Assembly: GCA_021018815.1 (NCBI GenBank)
Contig: JAITYX010000003.1
Coordinates: forward strand, 11,799,501-11,863,500
DNA: 64,000 bases
From: Talinum fruticosum
Taxonomy: Eukaryota > Streptophyta > Magnoliopsida > Caryophyllales > Talinaceae
Direction of reading: 5' to 3'
The notes beneath the pieces are model-generated. The model ran no database searches. It saw nothing but the letters and a program-made list of their open reading frames with translations, and was not told the DNA's origin. Of the stretch, positions 10,140-20,551 are shown piece by piece. Made by a program: the position numbers and the translations under genes. How positions within the stretch are numbered: position 1 is the first letter of the stretch; the number at the start of each line of letters is the position of its first letter.

Positions 10140-11150
10140 ATGAATCCAAACCTCGGGGTGATCCACACCTAGATTAGATAGATCAAATGTTAAGGGAGTC
10201 ATTCATATTTAGTAATCACTATTTTGATCATAAGGGATTCACTTTAATCCCTGAAAGGAAGTCGCCCCCAAGTTTACCATGCCCGATATCAATTTTAGAG
10301 GTTATGAGAATCCCCATCATCATGTTCGTAACTTCTTAAGAGAAATGACTTTTAAGAACATTCCAGAAGATACTTACCACATCATCTTTACATGGACTTT
10401 TGATACCGATGTAATGATGTGGCATAACGTGTTTGACCCACACAAGGTCACCAACTCGGAATGATATGTGCAAGGAGTTCATGCATCAATACTCCTATAA
10501 CACCGATTTACCAGTTACTCTTAGAGACATAGAATTGATTAAGCAAGGTGAGAAAGAAAGCTTTACATAATTTCTTACCGGATGGAGAGCATAGGCTGCC
10601 CACATGGTAGATTGACCTTCCGAGAAGGACCAAGTCGGGATCATCGTGAAGAACCTTCAGCTTGCCTACAATCGGCATCTCAAGTTCCTACCAATGATGA
10701 ACTTCTCAACCATTAGAGATGTTGTCATCCAATAGAAGAAGAGTTGTCAACCATGGCCACAAAAGTCGTGACGTGGTATAGAGGTAATTATCAATCCAAA
10801 GATAAGAAAACCTCCAATACATGCAATACTAGCAGGGGTATAGATATCAATGCCCTCAACAGGTATACCGACTACACTCCTATTAATACCACCTATACTC
10901 AAGCCCTTGACTGTCTACTGGCTAAGGGAAAGATAGAATCGCCACACATTAAAGCGGAATCGAAACCGCAAAACAGTCTAAAAGCTGGAATGCGGGAAAA
11001 TTTTGTAAATACCATCGTGCACAAGGATATGACAATGAGCAATATTGGAAGTTCAAGAACAAGATAGAGAGTATGTTCCACAATGGTCAACTCCCTTTAC
11101 CTAAGGCTACCCAAAACCGAGTAATAAAAATCCTTTCAGCGGCACCTTAG
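10140..11150 (+). pseudogene. gag of Tat element B, capsid and CCHC-like region
   Basis: Capsid-like blocks read across several frames. First come MPDINFRGYENP, HHHVRNFLREM and a WTFD-x-DVMMWHNVFDP block (10279-10464). Next are YNTDLPVTLRDIELIKQGE and NLQLAYNRHLKFLPMMNFS (10490-10740). Near 11000-11070 is a KYHRAQGYD-type stretch with EQYWKFKNKIE, the altered zinc-knuckle region found in Tat gag. Gag would form the virus-like particle and package the RNA. Stops at several points and a frame change before the KYHRAQ block show it is inactive. Start and end are approximate. Confidence 0.7.
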
Positions 11151-12049
11151 CTACTTTTACTTGGATCCATTCCAGGTCAGTGGGACATGTCTGTCTTCAT
11201 TCAAGACATTGATGAGTCCAAACCACTTCTTAGCTTGCCTCCTTTAGATCCAAAAGTCCATGGGTTGTGGGTAAGTGCCAAAAAGAAGATGTCTACGAAA
11301 CGAGAAATAATAGTGACGACAACGACAACGACATCTAGGGCACACCATCCGTAGAAGAAGAAGACTTTTGAGGAGAACCTAAAGGTCCAAAAATCAATTT
11401 TCTTACTAGATTTGGATGACATAATGCACTCGCCTCAAAGAGAAGTCATAGTTACTCTAATTGGGCAATTCTTGAAAGAAAGGGATGACTTTCCTTTCTA
11501 TGGTTTTCCTGAGCCTTACTACCTCAAAGAGAAGGGCTTTTTGGTACCTAGCTTGGAGATTTTCAGTGACTATTGTATACTAGAAATGGAGGCACCCTAC
11601 CTCCTCGAAGAGGGACAGTCCACATCGACCGGACCAACCCGGCTAGGAATAATCTTTTCGGTCTACTATTTAGACAAGAGAAGAACCTAAAGGGGATCTC
11701 GGTCTCGATACTCGTCATGAGCCATGTTGCACCCGCAATTCGATCCGTCCGGATTCATCACCAACTTCGATAACAAAAGGTCCAAGCACGTTACTTGGAT
11801 TGACGCCGAAGAGGGTGAAGAATTCGTTGTTAGCTTAGGATCACATCCAATTCTAGGGCTTTTAATTCTCTTTTTGTTGTTTCTAGTTTTTCCAATTCTG
11901 TTGCTTTCAATTCTACATCCTTTGTTTCGACATCCGATGTACTCGTTTCTTCGTTCAATAAAGTGAACCTTTCTACTTACTCTTTGCCTTCTCTTGTCTT
12001 CAATTGTTTTGCCTCTAATGATGAACAAGAAATCCCTAAATAATTAATA
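11151..12049 (+). pseudogene. gag-pol linker / protease region of element B, degraded
   Basis: Open stretches exist at 11412-11690 and 11724-11966, with FPEPYYLKEKGF, PQFDPSGFITNFDNKR and WIDAEEGEEF. Position between the CCHC-like block and RT predicts the aspartic protease and the spacer seen in Tat pol. I could not identify a protease catalytic D-(T/S)-G with confidence, so the assignment rests on order only. Confidence 0.35.
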
Positions 12050-13310
12050 ACGAGCTATGGAAGATTATGAAAATCGCTCACCAATAATAGAGGAAACAAA
12101 GATAATTAATCTAGGATCCATTGATTAACCCCAAGAGGTTATAATTGGAAAAAGATTGGATCCAGTAAGAGCGAAGTAATTTACTTCGCTCCTTATAGAG
12201 TTCGTAGATGTCTTCACATGGTCTTACAAAGACATGTCGGGGATAAATCCAAGTATCGCAGATCATAAAATTTCACTTTACGAAGACGCTAAGCCGGTTA
12301 AGTAGAAGCTAAGAAGGATGAAACATGAGTAGGCATTGAAGATTAAGGAAGAGGTCCGAGAAGCAGTTAGAGGTTGGGTTCATCAAAGTAGTTCACTATC
12401 CTCGGTGGGTAGCAAATATAGTACCACTTCCGAAGAAGGACGACAGGGTTCGGATGTGCGTCAACTTCAGGGGATCCGAACAAGGCAAGCCCTAAGGACA
12501 ATTTTCCATTGTTTCATATTGACATCCTTGTAGATAATACAGCGGGTCATGCTTTAATTTCCTTCATGGATGGCTATGTCTGGGTACAATCAAGTAAAGA
12601 TGGCTGAAGAGGACCTGGAGAAGACAACCTTCATCCCTTAATGGGGGACGTATTATTACGTGGTGATTCCATTTGGGCTCAAGAACACCGATGCAACATA
12701 TGAGAGGACGGGTACAACGTTATTGCATGACATGATCCATAAAGAAGCCAAAGTCTACATGGATAACATGATCATAAAGTCTAAAGATAGGGTAGGGCAC
12801 CTACCCAGCTCGAGAAAGTTCTTCGAAGGACTCGTAAAATACAATATGCGCCTTAACCCTCACAAGTGTGCCTTCAGGGTAACCTCGGGCAAACTATTAG
12901 GCTATGTTATCGGTGTTAGAGGAATTAAAGTTGATCCTTCCAAGATCAAAGCTATTCAAGAGATCCCTCCACCGAAGACATAAAAAGAGATAAGGGGTTT
13001 CCTAGGATGTATACGAGTACATCGGTCGTTTCATATCAAAACTAACTATGGTCCGTGAACCGATTTTCAAGAAGTTAAAGAAAGGATCTCGAGCCATTTG
13101 GGATGTCGAGGCCAACAAGAATTCGAGAAGGTTGACGAATACCTAGCTAACCCTCCAATGCTAGTTCCGCCTCAACCAGGGAAACCTTTACTTCAATACC
13201 TCAACACGAGAGAGACAGACTATGGGAGCCATGTTAGCTCAACGAGACGAAAAAGAAGAGCACGCGATATATTAACTAAGCAAGAAGTTCTTATACTATG
13301 AGACTAGATA
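12050..13310 (+). pseudogene. Reverse transcriptase of Tat element B
   Basis: Recognisable Ty3/gypsy RT blocks across frames are IKEEVRE, WVANIVPLPKKD-x-RVRMCVNFR (about 12360-12480), PFGLKNTDATYER, AKVYMDNMIIKSKD (about 12750), NPHKCAFRVTSGKLLGY and RGIKVDPSKIKAIQEIP (12660-12983). This would be the RNA-dependent DNA polymerase of the element. The catalytic YVDD box reads YMDN, so the second catalytic Asp is replaced by Asn. Several stops and at least two frameshifts are also present. The block order and the PPPKT ending match Tat/Ogre pol. Confidence 0.85.
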
Positions 13311-14030
13311 TACGCCATTAGAGAAGACACCATTGGAATTAGTCTAGGCTACCAAGAAGCTCAAACACTACATGTTAGCCCACACGAGTACATGGGTTAG
13401 TAGCTATGGATCCTATTAAGTATATACTTGAGCCATCAGCGACAAGATAGCAAGATGGACTGTCATGCTCTGTTAAAATTCGAACTCATGTATGTCCCTC
13501 AAAAGCGATCAAAGGAAGGGTAGTGTCGGAATTCCTAGCCGATCTACCTACAACCGAATTGCACCTAAACACCTTGATTTTCCATATGAGGATATCTTAC
13601 GAGTAAACGTGAACATTTGGAGAATGTACTTCAACGGCGTTTCCAATGAGATCTAATGAGAAGGGCTTTAGAGTAGGGATTCTTTTAATCTCACCGGAGG
13701 GAGCACATACTCCCATTTCAATCAAATTGGATTTCGAAGTCACCAAGCAACGCCGTAGAGTATGAAGCATGCATCATGGGACTTAAGTTGCCATAGAGAT
13801 CGAGGTAAGAATATCGGGGTTTTTAGTGACTCCAATCTGATCATTAATTAGATTTCACAAAAACGAGAGGTACGTAGTGAAGCCTTGGCACTCTACCAAG
13901 CACATCTAATCGAACTATCAAAATATTTTGAAAGTATTTCTTTCACCTACCTTCAAAGGGATGACAGCTAGTTCGCGGATGCGTTAGCCAAATTAGAATC
14001 CATGATTAATATCCCCTAACGGCATTCATT
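13311..14030 (+). pseudogene. RNase H and second, archaeal-type RNase H (element B)
   Basis: After RT there is a decayed RNase H/connection with YVPQK and FELMYVP (about 13320-13600). A second RNase H-like block follows: WRMYFNGVSNE, VFSDSNLIIN, EALALYQAHLIELSKYFE, FTYLQRDD and FADALAKLESM (about 13606-14020). A second, archaeal-type RNase H between RNase H and integrase is a known hallmark of the Tat lineage. Its SDSNL and FADALA blocks carry the usual acidic residues, but stops split the frame. Confidence 0.7.
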
Positions 14031-14059
14031 CAATGCCCATCAACATAGAGCGATGGAGT

Positions 14060-15331
14060 TAACTTGCGCACATCTATGCACTAGAAGTGTCTAATACCGA
14101 CCAAACCAGTTCGTATCATGACATTTATCAGTATCTAGATAAGTAAGAGTACCCATTGGAATCTACACCTAGAGCCCAACGAGCCATCGGGATGTTGGCA
14201 GCTCAATTTTTCATTAACTAAGGACAACGAGTACAAGAAAACCAACACGAGGATTAGCTTACTTTGTGTCAACCAACATGAAGCAAAGCGCATCATGGAT
14301 GAAATTCATGGTGGGGAATGCGGACCCCGTATGAATGAAAAGATGTTAGTTTAGTAGATTAAGATACTTGGATATTACTGGTCAACCATGGCAATAGACT
14401 ATCATGAGTTTCTTAAGAAATGCCATAAGTGTTAGGTGTATGCAAATTTACAGACACCAACCACCATCGTTTCTCACAACACTAACATCACCCCGGCCAT
14501 TCTCATTTTAGGGAATTGACATTATTGGCAAAGTGACCCCTAAAGGAACGGGTGGTCGCAAATTTGTGTTAGTAGCAATTGACTACTTCACCAAGTGGGT
14601 AGAAGTAGCCTCTTATGCAACTCTAACGTCAAAAGAGGTAGCTAAGTTCATTACCCGTAACATCATTTGTGACCATAGCAGTCATTTCAAGAAGGAAGTA
14701 GCAGACTTGTTTGAAAAATACGAGATCAAGCATCATAAGTCTTCTCCCTATTGCCCTCGGACCAATGGAGTAATCGAGACTGCCGATAAGAACATTTGTA
14801 AAATAATGGAGAAGATGGTTGTCACTTATAAGGATTGGCTCGATACGCTGCCCTTCACTTTAAAGGGCTATCGAACGTCCATTAGAATCTCTATGGGAGC
14901 AACACCTTACTCCCTAGTATACGGCATGGAAGCAATACTTCCAATAGAGATAGCTATTCCCTCGTTAAGAGTCATCACTGAAAGTCGATTCCGGAAGAGA
15001 ATGGGCTAAGGCACGCTACGAAGAGTTAGTGTTTGCTAGATGAGAGGCGCCTCGACGCCCTGCATAATGTCCAAATATACAAGGCATGTATATCGAGGGT
15101 ATTTAACATGAGAGTGAAGCCTCGAAATCTGCAAATTAGAGACTTGGTACCTAAAGAGATTAGGACTCCAATTCAGGATCCACGAGGAAAATTTAGGCCT
15201 AACTGGGAGGCCCATTTGTACTTAGTCAAATACAACTAGGAGGAGTAGTGAAATTAATTGATTTGGATGGTGAAGAGATCATTCAAGTACACAAATTTGG
15301 ATCAACTTAAGAAATATTACGTCTAGCACGA
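14060..15331 (+). pseudogene. Integrase of Tat element B
   Basis: Upstream is a degraded HHCC zinc region (HGGECGPRMNEKM, later KKCHKC). The core domain at 14533-15009 reads AIDYFTKWVEVA with the first catalytic Asp. It then jumps from NIIC directly to SSHFKKEV, losing about a dozen residues that normally include the SDNG motif with the second catalytic Asp. TNGVIETADKNICKIMEKM keeps the Glu. The C-terminal part has DPRGKFRPNWE and, just before 15331, DQLKKYY, the usual end of Tat pol. Integrase inserts the cDNA into chromosomes; this copy cannot. Confidence 0.85.
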
Positions 15332-15809
15332 CCCTAGACGGTGGGCCAAGCCTGACCCAACTAGGCCACACCATGGCGTGCGCCGGCCATCACCTTGACA
15401 ACGAGTGGGCTGGCCGGGCCAAAATTATCCCCTTTAGTTTTTACCTCTGTAATTATTTATTTTGATTACCCAATTAGATGGTCTCTTTATTTATTTTTGG
15501 ATAATCCAATTAGGTGGTCTACTTGTGTAATTAATTCTTTTATTTTAATTAACTTTAAAGGCGAGTCTAATTAGGCAGTCCAATTTGTTTATACCTCTAG
15601 GTGGGCGATAAAAATGCATAAAATATTTAAACTATAGCATAATACTTACTTTTATTTAATAAAGGTTAAGCCTACTACTTACCTGAATACATAGCTAATA
15701 AAAGGTAAATAAAACAAGCACACCACTTGTGAAAAACAAATTGTTCTTAAGAGGCAAAACTAATCCTCCTATTCTTTTATTCCTTCCTAAAAAATTCTAA
15801 GGAACTCAA
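15332..15809 (+). other. 3' untranslated region of element B
   Basis: This follows the pol end and contains no gene. A GC-rich stretch with GCGCCGGCC lies near 15380-15420. AT-rich bases follow, with the recurring phrase CCAATTAG(A/G)TGGTC near 15470-15520. It corresponds to the area between pol and the antisense ORF. Confidence 0.5.
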
Positions 15810-15930
15810 GCACTAGTCTATCTTCACTTTCTTTCCTTTGGGGTCACTAGACTCAGCTCCATCATCTTAGGCACGCTTCTTCAGCTCCTCAATCGTACGG
15901 GACCTCCTCTCTTCAACTTTCTTGGCTTTG
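15810..15930 (-). pseudogene. Remnant 3' end of antisense ORF of element B
   Basis: On the minus strand a charged segment reads KAKKVEERRSRTIEELKKRA, then a stop, then DDGAESSDPKGKKVKID and a stop. It lies exactly where the antisense ORF would end, between pol and the 3' LTR. Most of the ORF, the polypurine tract and the first 0.6 kb of the LTR are deleted at 15930. The basic segment could be a nuclear localisation signal or a coiled coil. It differs from the acidic tails of copies A1 and A2, so antisense ORFs may differ between Tat families here. Confidence 0.4.
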
Positions 15931-17316
15931 GACGGTTGACCAAGAGCAACCCTAGGTCATTTGTGACCTAGACCTCTCCCTATAAATAGAGAGCCTTGGC
16001 TCTCATTTCTTCACGGCATTTTCCTCACCACGCTGCCAAAATAGTTCACATTGCTTTCTCCTATGTGTTATGTTGCAGGAAGCTAACCATAAACAACCTT
16101 TCCTTAAGTGGCACTCTACTGAAAACTAATCTCAAAAACCTTTTTCCTAAACACTACGCCGCTGAATCATTACTAAGAGCAAATGAATATCCGGTTATTC
16201 CGATCTCTTGGTATTAATTTAGCTTATCCTTCTAGTTCTCTACAAACTTACCTTCTCAAAATTCATAAAAAGGCCCTTTCCTTGTTTCACCACCGTCACA
16301 TCACCGGATCCAGTGCGGAGATCCGGATCGACAGGTGAGACAACCTAAGGGCATCGATTCGACCTTCAAATGGTTATTTATTTAATTTTTTTATCTCTTT
16401 CCGTATTGTGGAGAAGAATTGTATCGCTTTTATTTCCTCCCTACCCGATATAATCTTCAAAGTTTCTCGCTTTCTTTTCTTTTTCGCTTTTATTTTCTTT
16501 ACCCCTTTCCTTTTATTGGCTCTTTATCGCTTTCATTCATGTTTTGGTTGCTTTAATTTCCATTTAGGATGTTGTTTACTTGTGTTCAGTATGTTATTCT
16601 TATTCACTACTCAAACTAGTAATGGTCGTCTTCGGACGGCCGAAATAAAAGGGTTTATCCCTACGTTTCATACCCTCGCCACCAAATTCAATTCTCGGTT
16701 CTAGACCAATGGGGTCACTTTTTAGCCTCTTTCAATTTTAGTTTTTCCATGAGTATTTATTTTGTTTTTGTTAGTTTTTCTCTCATAAAAACTTACTGGC
16801 CACTCCCTTTTTCGATTTATTTCTATTGTATTGCTTCTCGGCTTTTTCTAACTACGAGTAAAATTTTAGGGCTCCTGATTTGCCAGCCGGGCCAAAGGCC
16901 GAGGCTAATTTCCTTAGCCGTGGCCTCATGGTTCACACCGCCAACCTCTAGGTGCTGACTTCGGCCAACATCGTGGGGTCGGCAATGGTGGATTTAGTCC
17001 AGATTGGTGTTTTCATACCGATCTAACCCTAAAGCCTCACGGAAGATTCAAAACCGTAGTTTTTTATTTTGTTCAATTAAGAAATAACATCCCTGGACCT
17101 TTTAAAAACAGTTTCTAAAATAAAATAATTAATAAAACCACCAATCAATTAAATTTAATTCATCTTTAACATGACTTAATAAATTCGAAACTTTAAATAA
17201 GAGATTCTTCCCCACATTTAAAAATCAGTCTTCGAAACCCTTAAATCATTCTTTAAAGCTTTCTAAAACCCTAACACCAACCAATTTGTGGGGCACGGAC
17301 GGTCGTGGTTCCTATA
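15931..17316 (+). repeat. 3' LTR of Tat element B, missing its first 0.6 kb
   Basis: This begins GGACGGTTGACCAAGAG, equivalent to AGACGGCTGACCAAGAG at about 7070 in the 5' LTR, and runs to TTCCTATA. It keeps the palindrome at 15952-15971 and the TATA box TATAAATAG at 15981. It lacks the stretch equivalent to 8490-8510, so a small internal deletion lies near its end. Confidence 0.85.
15952..15989 (+). promoter_or_regulatory. Palindrome and TATA box, 3' LTR of element B
   Basis: CTAGGTCA-TTTG-TGACCTAG followed by CTCCCTATAAATAG gives the same spacing as in the 5' LTR. A TTGACC W-box-like word lies 15 bp upstream (15936-15941); the 5' LTR has CTGACC there. Confidence 0.5.
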
Positions 17317-17321
17317 GCGAG
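17317..17321. repeat. Target-site duplication GCGAG, right of element B
   Basis: GCGAG immediately follows the LTR end CTATA and pairs with GCAAG at 6449-6453. Confidence 0.6.
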
Positions 17322-18609
17322 CGAGCATAAATAACTCACATCAAACCCGATTGACTGAGCTGAACAGCCCAAGTGGAGCCATGTACCTACACCGGCCTAG
17401 CCATGGCTCGAGACCATGGTCCATGTTAGACCAGTGGGCATGGGAAAAAGTTGAAAAACAAAAGTAACTTTATTTTGGACCATATTAATCTAAAAATTTA
17501 GAAATTTAAGGAATTTATCGTCGATACTTTATTGTAGGCTCGCCGTAAGAAGGCAAGCCCGGTTATGTTCGGTTGAGTGTGATGGGCCCTCACCCACGCA
17601 ACTCGTTGTAGTGAGTGTCGGATGATTCATCGAGTTGGGCAAAAATGGGGAAAATACTCACATATCCACGACTGCAAGTTTACCACACAAGTAAACATTT
17701 TATCCATACAAGATAAACACAAAGGCATAAGAAGAAAAGAGCAAACCTCGGTAATCCTATATAGATCTGGATAAAGGCATATAGTTAATGAGATCTTTCT
17801 CTAGAGTAGTATGTCGGTGTGCGATCATAAACCTCTTATTAGGAAAGTATATGCGAGCGCACCCCAATTCAAATCTTTTTTTCTATATCAATAGACAAGC
17901 TTAATATAAGAGCTACCACATCCTAGCATGTTGTTGTGGATAATGCCGAGCCCACAACTCGTCATCAATGAAAGTAAATAGTAGGATCGAATAATTAAAG
18001 AAGTGGCCCGAGGAAATTGAAGAGTAATCGGACCAAATAGGTAATAAGAATAATCACAATTTTTGTACAACTTTCGGTCATATACTAAAGGTTCACACAT
18101 GAAGTCCAACGCAGTGAGGATGGCGAAGTCTAGAGGGGCAATGGTCATTTCCCCACAAGGAAGATAGAAGGTGTTAGTAGTGTCCCGAAGCGTTCACCGA
18201 TTGCCCTAGTTATACCTCGATTAGTGAGATCACATAAGTTATGTAAAGTAATGAAGAGTGGACCAAACTAGGAAGCAATCATGGTTTTCTTCGATGGATA
18301 TTCTTGATTTCTAAACGTATCAAAGAAATTTCGGATAACGCCACTCGCTTCGATGGAGTCACGCTACTAAGTACCGGAAGATAAATGTATTAGTAAATGT
18401 CACACTACCATTTAAATGAGGAAGTTCAAATGAAGTGACTACCGTAGCGAGAGATCGTCAACGAAGAAACATGGATTTCGGCCTCCATTAAGAGGTTGCT
18501 TAAGTTCGGTCCCATTCATGGTGAGGACCCCAATCTCATTCTACAAACGAGTCTTATGTAAAGCCTTCGACCCTCGTTCTTCTTTCCGGATGAGAGCCAG
18601 CCCTCACAT
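17322..18609 (-). pseudogene. Antisense PMD-like ORF, 5' half (copy A2)
   Basis: The N-terminal half of the split ORF has its likely start ATG read at 18609, aligned with the copy A1 start. At 17888-18148 it reads MTIAPLDFAILTALDFMCEPLVYD, then LFGPITLQFPRA. This matches A1 (FDFAVLSGMDFLGEPLVYD, LFGPVASRFPRE) and the PMD N-terminal signature GEMTI-x-x-x-D-x-AxLxxL. Downstream, about 17340-17700, the sequence resumes the A1 order (ACTCACATATCCACGACTGCAA versus ATTCATATAACCACGGTTGCAA) exactly where 6453 left off. Stops are present; whether some are intronic cannot be told by eye. Confidence 0.6.
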
Positions 18610-19025
18610 GTGTGTCAAACCATCCGAGTAGTCCAGGTAAGCAAGTGGCCTTATGGGGCCCACCTTTTTGTCTTCTTCGGTTTATTGTTTAGTTTATTTT
18701 TAACTAAATCATCCGGGTAAATTAATGGACCTTCGTATAGTAAAATTGATCGGCCAAGCTTTATATCAAGAAATGATCAAGGTTCAATATACCACCGAGC
18801 TTCAAGACTTTAAGTAAGCAAAGCTAAGGACTTTTCTAATCAGATTTCGGATTCCATGTCACGCTCAATCCAAGCTCCCTTTTCGGAGTTCGGGTTGAGA
18901 GGCAACCAATTCCAAACACCTTAACTCAATCAACATCCAAAGAGATGCCCGCTAAACGAGATAAGTACCCTTTAGTGTCTACTTTAACCCTTCGTCTTTT
19001 AGACTTTATTAAAGTGGGAGATAAC
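18610..19025. other. Spacer with polypurine tract before LTR of A2
   Basis: No gene. It contains TTTAGTGTCTACTTTAACCC and the polypurine tract TTAAAGTGGGAGATAAC ending at 19025, paralleling 4085-4143. This would also be the upstream region of the antisense ORF, so any antisense promoter should lie here. Confidence 0.55.
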
Positions 19026-20551
19026 CGTAGACACCTAAAATGTGTCATCCTTAACTTTTTATTTACTTTATTTATTTTTGTTAACCCATTGATGAAAACC
19101 TAGTCTCGTTTGTAAGCACGGGTTAAGATCCGACTAAAGTAGCGTGGTGGAAGCCGGTTTAGCGTACAAAAAACCAATCAGCACCACAAAATAGCCCAAA
19201 CTAATTTTTATGGGGTAGGGACGGCCCATAAACCAATGCCTCAGCCAACCCAAACTAGGTTTAGACTTTAAAGCACTGGAGCCTTCATTCCTAGAAGATA
19301 TGCTCAAAAAGGTTCTCACCCACTACTCGAAGGCCATTCTAGGGTTTCATTCCTACTCTCTTGAAACTCTATACACTCATTCCTCTCCACTCTCCATCAC
19401 TTCCACTCTAAAATCCTTATCGAAAACCTTACAAAAGGCCTCATTTCGCCACTTTTTCATGTCGTCCATTCATTACGCTGCTGAAATTTGATTGTCATTC
19501 AAGTATGGCAGGTGGCTTAAATTGAGGGCGCGCTTCACCATTTTGGAGTTTGTTATTTACAGCTTTGTTTCATTTTCGCATTTGTTTCTTTCCGTATTGT
19601 GGTTTAAAGTTGTATCACTTCATTTTTCCACCCCGCCTGATATAATCTTTTGATTTCACGCTTTCCTTTTTGCATTGTTTTATTTCTTTCTTTATAGTTT
19701 TCTTTATGGCTATGATTTACCGCTTTTAAGCATGGTTTGATTAATTTTATTTCGCATTCGGCATGTTAGTTTCTTGTTTTACTTAATGCGATTTAGATTC
19801 ACAATTTTCATTAGTAGAGGTTGCTCGTTAACAGGCAAAATGAGGAGTGATCCTCCTCAATTTATACCATCTCCCTCAAACACTAGATTGGGTTTTTTTT
19901 TTTTAACAAATGGAGTTCTTTTTGAAAACCTATTCGAAGTTATGAGTTTTGTCCCTTTTCGGTAGTTCTTTTGGTAAACTCGAAACTAGAAAAGTGTCCT
20001 TTATTTTTGTTAGTTTTTATCCTAAAACTAACTAGTGACTCTGTTTTCTAACTTTTTATCCTTAAAAATGCATCTTAGCTTTTCTTTGCAAAAATTAGAA
20101 AAAATATTAAAAAATAAACTTACATCCTTAAGCCATCCGGTCGAGACTCGCCTCAATGGTCTAGGCTGGATTACCGATGTGGGAAGTAGTTTCGGTAGGC
20201 CTGCACTAGCCCACGCTTGCTACCCAGGCTAAACTTCGGCCCAAGCGGCTCCACTGCATGACAGACTTCGCGGCGAGTTGCTTTTCCTTTCCTTTTTGAT
20301 GTTTACGCCTAACGAAAAATATCTTGAGCTTTTTAAAATTAACTTCGAAAATAAAGTAATTAATAAAAATGTCAATGAATCTCTCCTTTAAATCTATTTT
20401 AAAACATAATTTAAAAATTACACAATAAGCAACCTACCTCACATGAAGCCGACAGGTTATAGGAAGGCTTCGCCTTTTGTTTTTGGAATCACCCCTCGGA
20501 ACGGAGGGGAAAGGTCCGTGCGTTAGCTTCGACATGCCCATGTGAGCTACA
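19026..20551 (+). repeat. 3' LTR of Tat element A2
   Basis: It starts CGTAGACACCTAAAATGTGTCATCC after the polypurine tract. It shares with the B LTR the blocks GATGAAA-CCTA, GTAGG-GG-CC, TTTCCGTATTGTGG, TTGTATC-CTT and AAGTAATTAATAAA. The proposed end is CTACA at 20547-20551, the inverse of TGTAG; this boundary is approximate. The TATA box and palindrome of the B LTR are not visible, so this LTR is either diverged or from another subfamily. Confidence 0.65.

Larger units (their letters stand above)
6454..17316 (+). mobile_element. Tat-lineage Ty3/gypsy retrotransposon B, nested in A2
   Basis: The order is 5' LTR (6454-8532), PBS, leader with tandem repeats, gag, RT, RNase H, second RNase H, integrase, 3' untranslated region with an antisense-ORF remnant, and a truncated 3' LTR ending at 17316. 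Both LTR ends finish in CTATA, inverse to the TGTA(G/C) start, and both are followed by G. The flanks read GCAAG (6449-6453) and GCGAG (17317-17321), a 5-bp target duplication differing by one CpG-type transition. The antisense ORF of A2 is continuous once B is removed. The PBS type, the second RNase H next to integrase and the antisense ORF all point to Tat/Ogre rather than Athila. All genes are broken, so it is non-autonomous. Confidence 0.85.

Noticed and set aside
12050..15331. Endogenous pararetrovirus as source of the RT region
   Set aside because: Gene order gag-RT-RNase H-RNase H-integrase with flanking LTRs and target duplication is that of a Tat retrotransposon; no movement-protein or coat-protein block was seen.
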